From the NCBI GenBank assembly GCA_002900995.3, contig CM035308.1, forward strand, positions 620,001 through 684,000: a stretch of 64,000 nucleotides of DNA, read 5' to 3'. This DNA is from Ganoderma boninense (taxonomy: Eukaryota > Basidiomycota > Agaricomycetes > Polyporales > Polyporaceae). The notes under the pieces are model-generated. The model saw only the letters and a program-made list of their open reading frames with translations. It searched no databases and was not told where the DNA came from. Below, piece after piece: positions 12,720-24,800 of this stretch (the stretch's first letter is position 1; every line of letters starts with the position of its first letter). Position numbers and translations under genes: made by a program.

Positions 12720-13085
12720 TAATGTGGCAGCGAGAAGTGAAAGGGAAGGAGACCAAACGAGGGCGCGTCGTGACGAGTACAGAGGTGTGTAGGAACTTTC
12801 ATAATCAAAGACAGGATGTGGCGGGAGAGGGCCCTGCGGTGGAGCGAGTAGGCTAAAGCAAGATGCGAAAGGAACAGGGAGGACTGGGAGGAGAGCTTGC
12901 GAGTAGGGGAGCATACAAGGTAAGAAGGCACACACGTTATCAAGAGAACGAGAGGCGAGTCGCGAGAGGGGAAGTGCAAACTGGAGTGGAGTGCATAGCG
13001 GAGGAGCGGGGTAATTGGGAGGAGCAAGAAAGGCGGCAAGCAGTGGATGAAAAAACCGGGACGAGGGTGCCCTGAAAAGGTAGTC
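12720..13085. other. Purine-rich tract, no gene
   Basis: The plus strand is dominated by G and A over about 360 bases (many GGAGAG, GAAAGG and GAGAGG words). This leaves long open frames in all minus frames rich in Ser, Leu and Pro. These frames look like composition artefacts: no start context, splice chain or family motif supports them. The tract lies directly 3' of the R1 gene. Confidence 0.45.
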
Positions 13086-13111
13086 GCGCTGAGTACAGTG
13101 AAATCTAGTGT

Positions 13112-15813
13112 TTACGCTCCGCAAGGGGAACAAACAGACTCGTCAACGCCGACAGTGCTGGTCTGTACAGACGTCGAAGGATCGCCCTTGGGTGAGACGC
13201 GCCTGAGGCCAAACGGTTGAGGGTTTGAAGCCGGCCTGCTTCTTACGTAGTAGGCACCCGTCTTAAGCCCGCAGCGCCAGGCGTGTAGTTGAATATCCAT
13301 CTACGAATGGCTGTCAATGACGTAGAATGTTATTAAAAGGGGAAATGCTCACCAAGATCTGGGGGGTAGGCGAAGCGACAAAGAGCGTCAGGGATTGACT
13401 CTGATCAATGAAAGGACCCCTATCAGCGGCCATGTTGACAAGATCGACCGGGTCGATTTCGAATGCAGTCTTGAAGACGGCTTTGAGATCGTCAGGAACG
13501 TCCTGGATACCTTGGACGGAGCCTGCGTGAAGTGTTAGAAGAGGAACGGGACATAGAGCAGCAGCTGGGTTACCGTGAGACGCAAGGAGTTGATCGCGGA
13601 CGTCGGTTGTCCATAAGCCGCGACAAGTGAGGGCTCGTACGAGAGGTCTGGAGACCTCGTTGAAGTTACCGCTGAGGAGGCGGTACTGCATGACGTTGCT
13701 AGGAACGGGGGAAGGTGGTCAGCGGGTTGAAACTTGCCGGGCCGGAAGAGGAGGCGGATGCGAACCTCAAGTAGGGGTCGATGCCCTCGGAGTTTCCGAA
13801 CAGCTGGGAAGTGGAAGCGGTGGGCATCTGTGCTGTCAAGACAGAGTTCCGCAGCCCGGTGCGTTTGATGCGGTCCCGAAGGGAGTCAAAATCGTACCGG
13901 TCAGATGTATCTGCACTCCACATGTCTACTTGGAGTACCCCTTGTTCCGCGGGTGAGCCAATCCAGGCGTCGTACGGTCCGAGAGTCGCCGCAAGCTCGT
14001 TGCTGCTCTCGAGGGCGCCGTGATAAATAGTCTCGAAGATGCGAAGGTTGAGGGCGCGGGCCTCAGGAGATGTGAACGGAAGCTCAGCGTAGCCAAACAC
14101 ATCAGCGAGGCCCTGTACTCCAATGGCTATGGATCACGTCCGGAGGGCTGATACGGCGGCATCCGGCGTAGGATAGTCTGCGACGCTGATGACGCGGTCC
14201 AAAGCGCGGACTAGCAGCTTGGACACGCGATGGAGCTCGCCGTAGTCAAACGTTCCGTCAGACCGGATGTACTTGGGAAGGCAGACGGAGGCTAAGGTGC
14301 ACACTGCGGTCTCAGCGAGCGACGAATATTGAACAATTTCGGTGCACAGGTTCGAAGATTTGATGACTCCAAGGTTCATCTGATTGTTCTTACCTGGGAC
14401 AAAGCGTGAGAGGGGCCTAGGACATAGGAAGAAGAATACACACCGTTCACGTTATCGGCATACATTATAAAGGGAGACCCAGTCTCCCTTACAGCATCGG
14501 CGATAGTCTCCCACAAGGCCCTGGCGCGAATGGTGGTAATAGCGACACCTCGGCGCTCGTACTCCTTGTACGCGGCATCGAACGTAGTACTGTACAACTC
14601 CGCGAGTGCACCAACGTCGACTGGGTCGAACAAGCTCCACATACCGTCTTCTTCGAGGCGGCGCATGCTAGAAAAGGCGATAGAGAGCGAGCAAACGGTA
14701 AGAATGGTACGAGGACAGACAAAGCGGGAAAACATGCGCACAATAAATGAGGTACCCAAAGGGCCGGAAAGATGTAGTGGAACCGGTAACCGACGGCAGC
14801 GCGAGCCGACCGACAGAGAACAAAATTGCGTATATCGGCATGCCAGACGGGAAGGTACGCCGTGGCAGATGAAGCGCGCCGACGACCGGAGCGGGACCAA
14901 TAGGACGCGAGGGAGTCGTAGAGTTTCAGAACCGGCATAAGGCCTGGATGCCCACCCGAGCGTCCTCCCCTTTGAAGGCAGAAGGTAAATGGCAAACAAC
15001 ACCGAGGAGGACGAACATACGAACCTGGTAGCGGGAACGTCGGCGACACTGAGGCCCACGCCGCCACCCGAAGACCACAAGGAAGAAAGGGCGGAGAGAC
15101 TGGGGACAGTCGCCTTGGAGTCGAAAGAAAAGGGTTCGTAGATGTAACAGGAAGCGAAGTACCTGTCCGAAAGCCCTCCGTTCCATAGAGTGGGGGACGC
15201 AAAAGATATCTTCTTGGTAGACAGAAGCTCGTAGGTATCGAGCACGTCATCCAAAGAGTGACCGTGGATCCCGATAGACACCCGCATGAAGAGGAATTGG
15301 AGCCTCTCAGACAGCCTGTGTCCCTCCTTGATTAGGTAGGACCTTTCAAAGGTCTGCATCGCTCGACTGGGGATGTCAAAAAAAAAAGCGGACCCCCAGA
15401 GAGCAACAACGTACTATGTGAAATCGAAGTCCCGTTTGTGGACGATCGCGCTGTCGAGGGCCCCGGCGTTCTGACGAACAACCTCCAAAAGAGTCTCCGT
15501 GAAAAGGGGAGGCGACGCTTGGGTCTCTATGAGTAGCTGCGAGTGATAGGAGAAGGGACACGTACCGTTCTCGTAACCGAGGACCCAGGCGCTGAAGCCC
15601 TTGGAGACGCGCTTATGATGGTAGCTTGCATACACGCGGCCCACTAGGATGGAGTAGTCCGGGTGCCTAGCGGAGAAGGTGGAAACGACCTCGGCGAGGA
15701 AAATCTGGCTATAGTTAGCATCCCTCAAGAGACGGGGTTTGATAAAACGCACTAAAAGGCTCTCGGCTGTCATAGTATCTGCAGGGAGACGGGTCTGTAA
15801 GTTGTTGACAATC
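13112..15813 (-). CDS. Ribonucleotide reductase large subunit (class I, R1), divergent, with one in-frame stop
   Basis: R1 reduces ribonucleoside diphosphates to deoxy forms together with R2. Exons I can join in phase: 15415-15813, 15025-15366, 14742-14969, 14444-14667, 13766-14393, 13574-13698, 13353-13522 and 13112-13300. The first shows the end of the ATP cone (IVNNLQTRL). The catalytic set is complete: Cys in FASCYI, Asn-Cys-Glu in SSNLCTEIV, Cys in TAVCTLAS, the Tyr-Tyr pair in GLKTGAYYVRSRP, and the C-terminal redox pair SVCSPCGA. Oddity: TGA at 14134-14136 stands in frame where family alignment expects Arg (a CGA to TGA change would explain it). Translation would stop before the last third. 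The exon for the extreme N-terminus was not found. Sequence is far from the housekeeping fungal R1, so this is probably a second set; see R2 at 43697-44864. Functional status doubtful. Confidence 0.85.
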
Positions 15814-16950
15814 CTGTGGAATGCCGTTTAGAAGAGATAAAGTCAAAGCGGATGCAGGCCTGCTACGCACTCGGGGGTCGCCCTATCGCCGAGGTCGAGG
15901 CCCCAGGAGAGCTGGGGATAGGTGGTTGACGGGATCGAAAGTTGTATCAGCGGTCGGAAGCTGCAGAGCAACGAATACCCACAGATTGCAGGTAGAGGTC
16001 CACCTGAAACCGTACCGATGTCAGTGAGGGACAGTTGAACGACGATGCGTAAACAGACCTTCCGGGAGTCGAAGCGCTGTAAGCGACTGAAAGGCCGCAG
16101 TGTTAGACGAAGACGGAAAAAAGAGCAGCACCGGACAAACCCGTCTAGATTGAGAGCGTCAGGGAGGGGAACGTACGGAACCGCGGGCGTGTATCGTACC
16201 TCGCTTCAAAATCAGGGTAGGCTGGGTCGTGAGGACTTGGGACATTGAGATGAGCAGGTGGAAGTGACGAGTGAAGGTCTTGCGTATCGTTGGGACGAGT
16301 GAGCAATGGGGTTCTCACAAGGATCGATGACTTTAAATGCTGGGAAGAGGGATGCAACATCGTAAGGAGGAAGGGTAGACTGAAGAGGTGTACAATGAGA
16401 CAGGAGGTATCGACGTTGCCGTGGGGTATGGAGTTGTAGGTACTCGGAGATGTGCAACGCTGCGACGGAGAAGCGCGGACCAGTACGTTACGGCGTCGTT
16501 GGTGGACACGATGATATTAGAGTTTAGTAGACAAAGAGGCAGCGACAGAGACCGAATGGGTTAGTGTAAAGGGTGGGGTAATGACGGAAGCCATGGGGTA
16601 CAGCGGGTGTGCGCTTTGCAAGAAGTGTAGCTGGTGGCAAGTTGGGAAAGGAGCCGACGGTGACGCATGGAGACGGGGGCTAGACACGGGGAAGCGTGTG
16701 CATCGCTAAGGGGAAGAGGATCGGTCGGAAGACGAATGCAGTCGTATGGTGAGGAGGGACTTTGCCGTGGCGGAATCGAGTGCGGTGAGGATACGGCACT
16801 CGAACGTTATGCCGTAGGATGCGGCAAAGGCAGTGCGGAAGGCGAGGTCTGGGATTTGGAGATACATCGTCAAATTTCGTAATGTACACTGTGTGCGGCA
16901 ACGAGACCTGTTGGCAGGGGTTGTGAACGTAGCGACGGAGAAGAGCGATG
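15814..16950. other. No resolved gene; should contain the R1 N-terminal exon
   Basis: The R1 ATP cone needs about 20 more residues upstream of 15813. I found no clear RDGR-like exon here. The rest shows only G-rich plus-strand sequence and shadow frames. Confidence 0.3.
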
Positions 16951-17634
16951 TTAGATCTCCGACGAGTTGTCAGTGCCTTGTTGGTACGCGAAGTAGCTGC
17001 GGGGTTGTTAGAGAAACAGAGAGACAGCCTAGCAAACGCCAGGAGAGACTCACGAGCGGATGAGCAAGTCGATGAATGTGCGTTCGCTGGAGGATACGTT
17101 TGTCAGTCGCATCATGTCAGCAGCGGCGTGACGGATGACTATGACGTGGCCACCGATGTTTAAGCCCCACTTGTCGCGAATTGTTAGGTTGAGGGCAGTG
17201 GTGGAGGAGCAACGCGAGGTTAGAATGGAGTAATGGTTTTTGAGGCGGAAGGAGGGGTCAGTGGGGAAGGCAGAAATACGGGCCCGAGAGTATCCTCGGG
17301 TATACCATCGCCTCGTCTGGATGTCTTCAGCCCAAATGTTGGAGCCCGGCTCCTCAGAGAACGGGCTGTCGGCGGGCACGCGTATAAGGCGGGGACGTCG
17401 TCCTCTCATGGGGTACAAGAGAGCGACGACGTGCCGCTTTATGTCACCCTGGAATAAGTTGGAGGAGTGGTGAGCAAAGAAGGATGGAAAGGTGACGCAC
17501 GTTGCTGACTCGCCGAAGGACGCTTCGGTTCCATCTACTGATGGCACGAAAATCGGAGCGCTTTCGGGTAGATTGCGTTCTGGCCATAGGCGGAAGGTAG
17601 CGGGAGATGGGCTCGTGTGACTGGTTGAAACCAA
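16951..17634 (-). CDS. Hypothetical protein, probable relative of the MYND-associated gene at 39772-40660
   Basis: Unnamed family. The main exon (about 17056-17634) reads LPESAPIFVPSVDGTEASFG, then WGLNIGGHVIVIRHAAADMM and SSSERTFIDLLIR, and ends at a GTGAGT donor. The last exon near 16951-16997 joins in phase to read SYFAYQQGTDNSSEI and a stop. The gene at 39772-40660 has the same order: a hydrophobic ILPVNVSPTPADRG stretch, then WYGSLVIVKFA, then a C-terminus IRDYFAYFA. I therefore treat them as distant paralogues. Upstream exons may lie at 17761-18063 (a Pro/Ser-rich start, MSTPLQSKLPAHDVPPEP). No zinc finger was seen in this copy. The start codon is not fixed. Confidence 0.5.
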
Positions 17635-18286
17635 CGTGGGAAGGGATCAGCTAACAGGAAGGGAAGGGGTTGGAGGGGGAAGCCGTATGATACGAACAGT
17701 GCGACTTGAAGGGTGTTGACGAAGCTGTCTGGATTGCGGAGACGGGTGCGAGGTAGCGAGTTAAATATAGAGAGGCCGGAGGACGAAGGTGTCAGGATTG
17801 AGGGAGAGGTGAGTAAGTTGAGCGTGCTCGGGTGTCGGCGGAGATTGTGTTGAAGAGGTGGAGGGACTGGTTGAGAGCAGGAGGAGGTGTGTTGCTACGA
17901 GATGTGGAGATCGGCTCACGGGGGAGAGGGAGAGTATGAGAAGATCTTGTGCGTACGGTGCTCGGGGTTTGGAAACGCATGGACGCAGTAGCGGCGCGTT
18001 GCCCAGGGATGGTTCGGGAGGTACGTCGTGAGCAGGTAGTTTCGATTGCAAGGGAGTGGACATGAAACGCGGCTATTTGAACGGCTGCGGGTAGCGTGTA
18101 GCGATATTTCACATAGGTAGTAAGAGCGTGAGTCGCTGTCTGCGAGCGGGAAGGACGGTGCTGTACGAGAGTAGGGTGTATATAAGAGGCTGAATCGTTC
18201 AGGTGGTTAGGTTGTGAGCACCTGCTCTAAGACGCTTGACTTCGTGTTGTCGGCATTACCTCCGTTTTCAGTGAACACTTTCAACC

Positions 18287-19785
18287 ATGGACGCCGCCGA
18301 GGACCTCCTGCTGAAGTACAAGAAGCACCCCTTTGCAAAGGGATTGTTGCCGTTCCAGTCCAGCATGGCAGCGTTGGGAACGCCCGACTCTGTGGTATTT
18401 GCGAAGCAGGATGGACGCCAGCGATGGGTGGTTGGTATCAAAACCATATGGTGCTGGTTTCGTTGCTCACGGTTTGTTAGATTTGTGACAGATCGACTGG
18501 CCAACCTGCGTTGTTCAGCCACGCGGCGGTGTTCGCGGATGCCGACCCTATGGAGACGGGGAACTACGTCCCGCAGGATGCGTCTATACCGTTCGGTGTT
18601 GATCCTAAGACCATGTGAGTGGCGAACGGTGAAAGTTTAAGCAATGATGCGCTCACGTTGTTATAGTCAAAGGAGGGCGAACAGTCGTTGCTTCTACACG
18701 TACGTACTGGACACGTTCACCGACATAAGCTTGTATGAAGGGCAGTGGGTAGGTGTGAATGACACGTGGACTCCGTATCGTGCTAACAAAGTCGTAGAGC
18801 TTGGATGATTATATCAAGGCCGTCCCAGGATTCAATCCTCGAGAGTTGCCCCGTCGGGCGTACCTGTCTGGCCATGATGTGCGATACAGGAGTCGATTTT
18901 GGATGCAGACGCCAATGTTTTTGCGCAAAGGCGCGCAGTCGGATCCCTTGCCGGAGATGGAGCACCTCCACCCGTGGGTTGTGGATGCAGATAGGCAGTC
19001 GAAGGGGTTCCGTGGCAATCCAGACCGGCCTCGGGTGTGGGTCAAGGATGGCGATGACATAGTGCCGATCTCCGAAAGGGAACCGGGTTCTTTGCAACGG
19101 GGGGACGTGTTGGCGATGTCCTTCACCATAACTTATCACATTACGAACGCCAACTGGTTCCCCCAGTTCCATCCTGCAGATATCGCGGTCTTGAAGCCGG
19201 GAGAGGGGGAGATAACGGACTACAGTGCGCCGGGAATCGGCTTATATAGTCGGCCGCCGCCGGGTTTCGAGGCAGAGGTCAGTAGTGGAGGTAAGTGGAC
19301 CGTTGGCTTTAGAGTTAGCGGTACTGACGTTTTTGCGTTGGCGATTGGAAGGCGGCACCGACGCAAGAGATGGCCAGCTGGGTGGAGAGAACTTGGGAGG
19401 TGGGTCTCGCGGTGTTGCCGCCATGGAGGACGTTGTTGAGGGAGGGCATGCTCCGGCGGTCGAGGGCTCGAGTTCTGGAGAGCGTAATGAGCGTATGGAT
19501 GTGGACGAAGGAGGGGCGTCGACCGGAAGGGTTTCTTCTGGCTCAACGGGATCTTCGAGCGGAACACGTCGAGACAGCGAAGAAGGTGAGGCTGAAGTGT
19601 GTGGAGGTTATGTCGACCAGACGACTCATCGTGGTTATACAGCGACAGAGTTTATGGACAGTGGAGGGAACGAGAGCGAGGTAGAGGAGGATGGATTCGT
19701 GGATGTGGTGTTAGAGGAGGAAGGGGCCCGTGCGACTCGCACTGGGGGCGGGAGGTCCGGGAGGTCGGGCCGGAAGCGGCCCTGA
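18287..19785 (+). CDS. Unnamed five-exon protein with acidic Gly/Ser-rich tail
   Basis: I do not recognise the family by name. Five exons join in phase: 18287 to 18427 or 18430, 18481-18614, 18667-18748, 18798-19290 and 19352-19785, giving about 428 residues. The N-terminal two thirds look folded: HPFAKGLLPFQSSMAALGTP, ICDRSTGQPALFSHAAVFAD, TYVLDTFTDISLYEGQW, SLDDYIKAVPGFNPRELPRR, RSRFWMQTPMFLRKGA and GDVLAMSFTITYHITNANWF. The last reads like a beta-barrel strand set. The C-terminal 140 residues are low-complexity Gly, Ser and Glu and end with a basic RSGRSGRKRP, possibly nuclear. It lies divergent from the minus-strand gene at 16951. The clean splice chain and sustained composition make a real gene likely. 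DNA or RNA binding would be a guess from the acidic-basic tail alone. Confidence 0.7.
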
Positions 19786-22700
19786 AGGCTTTGAGTAGGA
19801 GCTGAGTTGCCAGTAGGCTGTATATTGTACGAATTCGATGTATGCACAACGCCGCTGATAAGGCAGAAACGTTTTCTTGAGGTGTTGTTGGTTGAGGGTG
19901 CGGAGTGATGGCACCCAGGAAGTTTACGGTGACGGAGGGTCGTCGGAAAGCGGTGACTCGGATGTGGTGAGAGAGCGTCGAATAAGACGATTGAAAGCGA
20001 CGAGGACGTAGGTGGAAAGTAAGTAATAGTAACACCTTATATCCTGGGCCAACGAGATGTGAGGCCTTTGTTTGAGACCGCAGAGTGACGATTCAAGGCA
20101 GAGGTAAGCGCTACATCTTGGTGAGCGAGGATGGACGTTAATTGTGTATGCTATGGACGGGTTCGTCTATGTACATGATGGAGGCAGAACGGAGCACGGC
20201 AGTAACTGGAACGAGTGTTATCGCATGCGACGACGGTACCGACAACGGTGCAAGGCGAGCGCAAGAACTGCCAAGAAATTGACGAAGCGAGCGACCGCTT
20301 GTCATTGCGAGAGACGGGGAGCGACTGGAAAGTTGCAGGATGGGAAGAAACAAGTCCGTGGCTGCGCATTTCGTAAAGGATACTGCTTTCATAAGGCGAG
20401 GATCTCGCCCCTCCGGAGCCGGAGAGCCGTGAATGGGGCTGCACAGGCCTGGAGAGTTAGACGAAGACAAAGTCGAACGGCGGGAGAGACATACAATTTG
20501 ATGTGTGCGGTAGTAGCGTTACAGATTACCGGCGCCGGGTGGGGGAAGACCAGGAGTGAACGCTGTTCCTGGAGATGCGGTACCAACGGGCGGGTGGAGA
20601 TACGACTCTGCAAGGCTCGAAAAAGGTTCAGTGGGTGGCGACGAGGGACGCGGGAGGAGGCTCAGCAAAGATGGGAGAGTTGGGACAGAGGGGGTCCACG
20701 GAGCAGGGGCGTGCTAATGTATACCGGGGCGGAGCGCACACCGAGTTAGTAGACAAAGGAGATGAAGGCGCCGGGGTACGTACGAGGTGTAAGATGTGTT
20801 CACCCCGGGCAAGGGCGGAAAAGCTGTCGGAAGGTTGGTAGGTGTTGCCCTCTGAACCGAGCAGACGACGCTCGTTGTGCCGGAGCAGAGCTTTCCGCGG
20901 GAAGGGGGGCGGGGGGTTAGACGATAGTCAGTGTAGTCAAGGAGATCGAAAAGTCGGGACGTACTGTGTGATATTGGTATTTCTCGGGCGAGGGAAGTCG
21001 GAGAGTCGAACGGAGCAGGATAGCTGATATCCCGCATTTGAAGGGAGTTCCCTCGGAAGGGACATGTCGGGGAACGCGAGGAGGCCTGACGTAGGTCGGA
21101 TTGAACAGCGGACAGTGGTGGGACAGAGTTTGGCTGGCTAGAGGTTGGGAAGTGTAGACGGGGCTGCGGCGAGATGGCTGAGACGGCACGGGAGGTAGGC
21201 GTAGGTGCGAACGCGAAGGTGTTAGAAGAGTTAGCGTCCGAAGGGACGCCTACCACGGGCCACTGCGAGGTGGTTTGGGAGGGCGGAGAAAACCTGGCAC
21301 CGGGAACGTGCGACGCTGAGCGGTCGAGTGAACGTTGCACATGGACGTTGCTGGATGCACCGTGATAAGGCATTACGGTCGGCAGCGGGGGAACAGGTTG
21401 AACGGTCGCCGGAAAGCACAAGGTGTAGTCGAGGGCGCAGGACAACTCAGACGCATACGAAGTAGGAAAAGGCTGTCCGTTGGAAGCTCCTGCGAAGGAT
21501 GCCGAGGGGGGAAGCAGGTCATCCCGGGAGGGTGTGATATCTGCAGGTGGCGGCAAAGGTGTGTAGGTGGGTCGTGGGGTACGGTCGTCCGTCGAGTCCG
21601 GCGAGTTGCGATGAATGTCGGCGAACTGGTTGCTGGTGGCACCGAAGGCCGTGAGTGGGGTGACCGGGGAAGTCGAACAGAACTACGGGTTGTTAGCAGG
21701 AGGTGAAACGAGGGATGCACTGTGTCGCGCGCACCTTTTTTTGTTCTGGCGGAGGGGAAAGGGCATCGGGCTCGGTGGATACAGAACCGTCGTGCTTACG
21801 TTTGAGGCGTTTGCGGGCAACCTGGCGCCGATCTCGCGACCAACTGCAAAGTTGACGTCTGGCAGCGCAACGTTCGCATGTCGGTGGTTGGCCGACGCAC
21901 TGCAGAGCGGGACGTACGTTAGGATGCGGTAGTGAGGGGATCGAGAAAAGGTACCTTCAACTTGGATGCGCTACATGAATCACACGCAAATTTGAATCTC
22001 TCTTCGCCACCGACAGTGAAGGAGGGCGCTCGCCAGCCGGACCCTGGGGTGTAAGGTCAGTGTGTGTGGTAAAGGGGAAATTTGAGGTACCGACCGCCCG
22101 CGAACGCTGTGTAAAGGGATATTGTAAGCGCGATAGTCTCAGAAGAGGGGAAGAAATATCGCAAGTACCTAGGTCAGAAGTGGAAGCGCCGAACGGAGGC
22201 GGTGCGTTAGAGGAGCTCATATCCTGGCGGTGCAGACGCGAGAGTGGGTGGGAGGTGGAAGAGGCGTGAATAGGAGGCGAGGGGGACGAGCAGATGTATA
22301 AGATGGGCAGGCGGGAGGAGGACATAAGTGGAGGTGTACGAGAGCGCCGCCAGAAGGTGGTCTAGGACGATGCATCGTCGAGGTACACGGACTCCGTGCG
22401 CACGCGGCGCAAAAGCTCGCAGGGAAGCGACTGGACGTGACGAATTAGGAAAACATATTAACAAGGGGGGCGAGAGCGCCCGAGAATGCGTTCGGACGCC
22501 AAAAGATGATTGGCTCAGAAACAGGTGAGGCCGGGCCGGCGGTTGAGGCTGCGCATGCTTGTTGAGCGTGAGTAGAAGGAGAAGCAAAACGACGCGACGG
22601 CGAACTCTATCGAGTATGGAAAGAGGTGAGCACCTCGGAGAAGTAGGGTGCGGTGCAGCGCGGCAGCACCGCGATGTGGGCGTTCTAGAACTTTCGGCTC

Positions 22701-23027
22701 GCCCCCCAGGTACGTCGTTTACCCTTGCAAAAAGTGGCAATGGGCGGGCGAAGGTACTAGTCATACAGCAGGCTCCGCATTCACAGCTTTCGGATGCCTG
22801 TCAGTGCGCTGCGCGAGGCTGGAGGCCTACGACGTTGTGAGAATCGCGATGCGCGCAGCAATTCAATGTTTGGGATAAACAAAAAATTCAAGGTTCAACG
22901 AAGCCCTACAGGTGATCAAGTATCCTCTAAAGGAACCCGAGGTGGCCGCGAGGAGCATCTGCTAGATATCGATGGTATCGAGGGCGAAAATCATGTTTCC
23001 GGAGCTAGATGAACGGCGTGTGGTCAG
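19786..23027. other. Poorly resolved stretch with a possible Pro/Ser-rich minus-strand gene
   Basis: A minus-strand open frame at 20714-21556 (280 codons, Pro/Ser/Thr-rich, MPPPADITPSRDDLLPPSAS) and another beginning at 22218 (MSSSNAPPPFGASTSDLG) could be exons of one disordered protein. The plus strand is strongly G-rich here, which by itself opens minus frames rich in Pro and Ser. I give the coding idea low weight. Nothing else is recognisable. Confidence 0.25.
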
Positions 23028-24048
23028 CTAGAAGGACGTGCCGCACCAAGGGGGAGGGGGGAAGGCGAATTCCTCACCGGTCACCCAAACGTCATTGGAC
23101 CGGACGATAGGTAGACTGTGCCCCGTGGAGGGCCACACCGTGTCAAAATCCACTACCATAATTGCACGCTCGGAGAAAACGTGGTTGCCCGCGACGTCGT
23201 TGGGCGCTGCAGGACCCCAGCCATCGACGCGGGTGAAGTTGTACCCTCGAGACTCGTATTTTCCCAGCAGGAGTGATAGTTTCTGGGAAGGCGGAAGATC
23301 GTCGATTAAAGCGCGATTGTTGAGGGTGTACGAGGGGTATGCGCAGACGGCACCGGCGGGGGAGAGTATGTTTACGACGACGGAAGACCAAAAATACAGG
23401 AGAGGGCTGACGGCGCTGCGTGTCCCGCTCTGTATGACGTCGAGACGCTCACCGTTGAGCGTGAGGTAACGACGGACGTGTTTGATCCCATGGTAAGCCG
23501 GACGAGAACCGGATATGAAGTCGTGGTCTAGTGACGCCAAGTTGGAAGATTCGAGTGCGTCGATGAACATGGGGTAATTGTGGTCGGAAACGTACACATC
23601 CAAATCGCCCGGGTCCCAGGAGTCCGTCCACATGAGGAAGGCCAACGCAGCGGACCCTGAGATGATAGCACCGTGGGCTGAGAGGAGAGTGTGGAAGTCT
23701 TCGCTGCGTGTGGCGAAGAACCATCTCAATACTGTGAAATACCGACGACGGAGCTCAACCGAGACCATGGACTGGAAAGCTCGCGAGGATGCAGCGCAGC
23801 GAATGAGAGACTTCGTGTTGCAAAATTGCAGGGCAAGCAACAAGGTGTCGGTATCAAGGCTGAGTGGCGTCGTTTATCAATGTAAGAAACGTCGACAATC
23901 GGCGCGGTACTCACGACATGGAGAAGAGAAGGAGGGGGGCGGGGAATCTTGTAGAGATGAGAGTTAGACGTCGAACAGCAGACGTGTTGGATCCTAGTAA
24001 GAAACTCACCAGGTCGCCGAGGCCAGAGAGTTGGGGGTAGCTGTACAT
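23028..24048 (-). CDS. F-box/nucleotidyltransferase-like protein, copy 1
   Basis: A short 5' exon (24010-24048, MYSYPQLSGLGDL, GTGAGT donor) is followed by the main exon ending at 23028. The phase between them does not close directly, so a small middle exon or another donor is needed. The main exon opens with an F-box-like helix (LLLALQFCNTKSLIRCAASS), then GAIISGSAALAFLMWTDSW followed by DLDVYVSDHNYPMF. The latter resembles the GS..(D/E).D core of nucleotidyltransferase-fold proteins, with GDLDVYV as the acidic motif. It ends in a Pro-rich FAFPPPPWCGTSF. Copies 2 and 3 share the F-box and the G..ISG.AALSFLL segment but have a longer C-terminal half with a GRYFGD motif that this copy lacks. 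In fungi such proteins are lineage-specific and uncharacterised. Ubiquitin-ligase adaptor or nucleotide transfer roles are inference. Confidence 0.65.
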
Positions 24049-24297
24049 TGCGAGAGAGATGTTTAAAAGCTTCCGGGGCCAAGTTCGTATGACATCGGAA
24101 ACACAGGGAGATGGGGAGGCTTCCGAATATGCAGAGCAGCGAGGGCTAGGCAACCTGTGTAGAAGGCTCAGTAGGGAACGCATAGGCTCACGGTATGCAC
24201 AAGAGTGTCAAGTACCCGGTGCCGAAGGCAGTGAAGAGTGTACCCCGGCTGTTGCTAAGGAGAACTGGTACGGCAGAGTGAAGGCCGTAGCGTTAGT

Positions 24298-24305
24298 GCT
24301 CAGAT
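24298..24305. repeat. 8-bp target-site duplication (left) of the hAT MITE
   Basis: GCTCAGAT directly before the element; the identical 8 bases follow it at 24991-24998. Confidence 0.9.
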
Positions 24306-24522
24306 TAAGGCTGAACACAGTTACAGTTAACACTGCGGTTAACAATTAACCGAGCCGCACTTTGAGCCGCAGTTATACGAGCCGCGGTTTACTGTTAACC
24401 GCAGTGCAGTTAACTGCGGCTCCGGATCAAGGGTACAATAGAACACTTAAAACCGCAGTTTAACCGTGGTTTACAATGCTGTATTAAATACATAATATTT
24501 GTATATTTAATACTATTGTACC

Positions 24523-24588
24523 GGCCGGGAATTGAACCAGAGGCCCGGTGTGTTGAAACAGCCATGCTAACCACTGCACCATGGGCTC
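24523..24588 (-). other. tRNA-like segment with A and B boxes inside the MITE
   Basis: On the minus strand TGGTGCAGTGGTTAGC (A-box-like) is followed about 40 bases later by GGTTCAATTCC (B box), as in tRNA genes. The acceptor stem does not pair well, so this is a tRNA-derived relic or an internal pol III promoter rather than a working tRNA. Confidence 0.5.
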
Positions 24589-24635
24589 TTAATGAGCCTG
24601 TACATATGTATAATCATATACCAACGACCTTTTGG

Positions 24636-24673
24636 CTCTTATCTTATCTTATCTATCTTATCTTATCTTATCT
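24636..24673. repeat. CTTAT microsatellite
   Basis: About seven imperfect CTTAT/CTTATCT units inside the MITE, between the two tRNA-like segments. Confidence 0.8.
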
Positions 24674-24720
24674 CAGTAAGTAAGTGTACTTATTATATTA
24701 CTTACCGATGGCTGTAATGG

Positions 24721-24800
24721 TCTGTTGGTGTAGTGGTTAGTACGCCTAATCGAATGAATGCAGAGCCCTGAGGTCTCTGGTTCAATTCCCGGTTGGAACA
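24721..24800 (+). other. Second tRNA-like segment inside the MITE
   Basis: TGGTGTAGTGGTTAG (A box) and GGTTCAATTCC (B box) lie in tRNA spacing. The T-arm has one mismatch and the acceptor stem pairs poorly. It is opposite in orientation to the one at 24523-24588. Confidence 0.5.

Noticed and set aside
12627..13133. 168-codon minus-strand open frame rich in Ser, Leu and Pro
   Set aside because: It arises from a purine-rich plus strand; all minus frames stay open there and no splice or family signal supports it.
14372..15250. Long minus-strand frames through the R1 introns as alternative proteins
   Set aside because: The R1 motifs switch frames at clean GT-AG borders, so the continuous frames are read-through of introns.
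24721..24800. Functional tRNA gene
   Set aside because: A and B boxes are present, but the acceptor stem does not pair and the T-arm has a mismatch, so I call it tRNA-like only.
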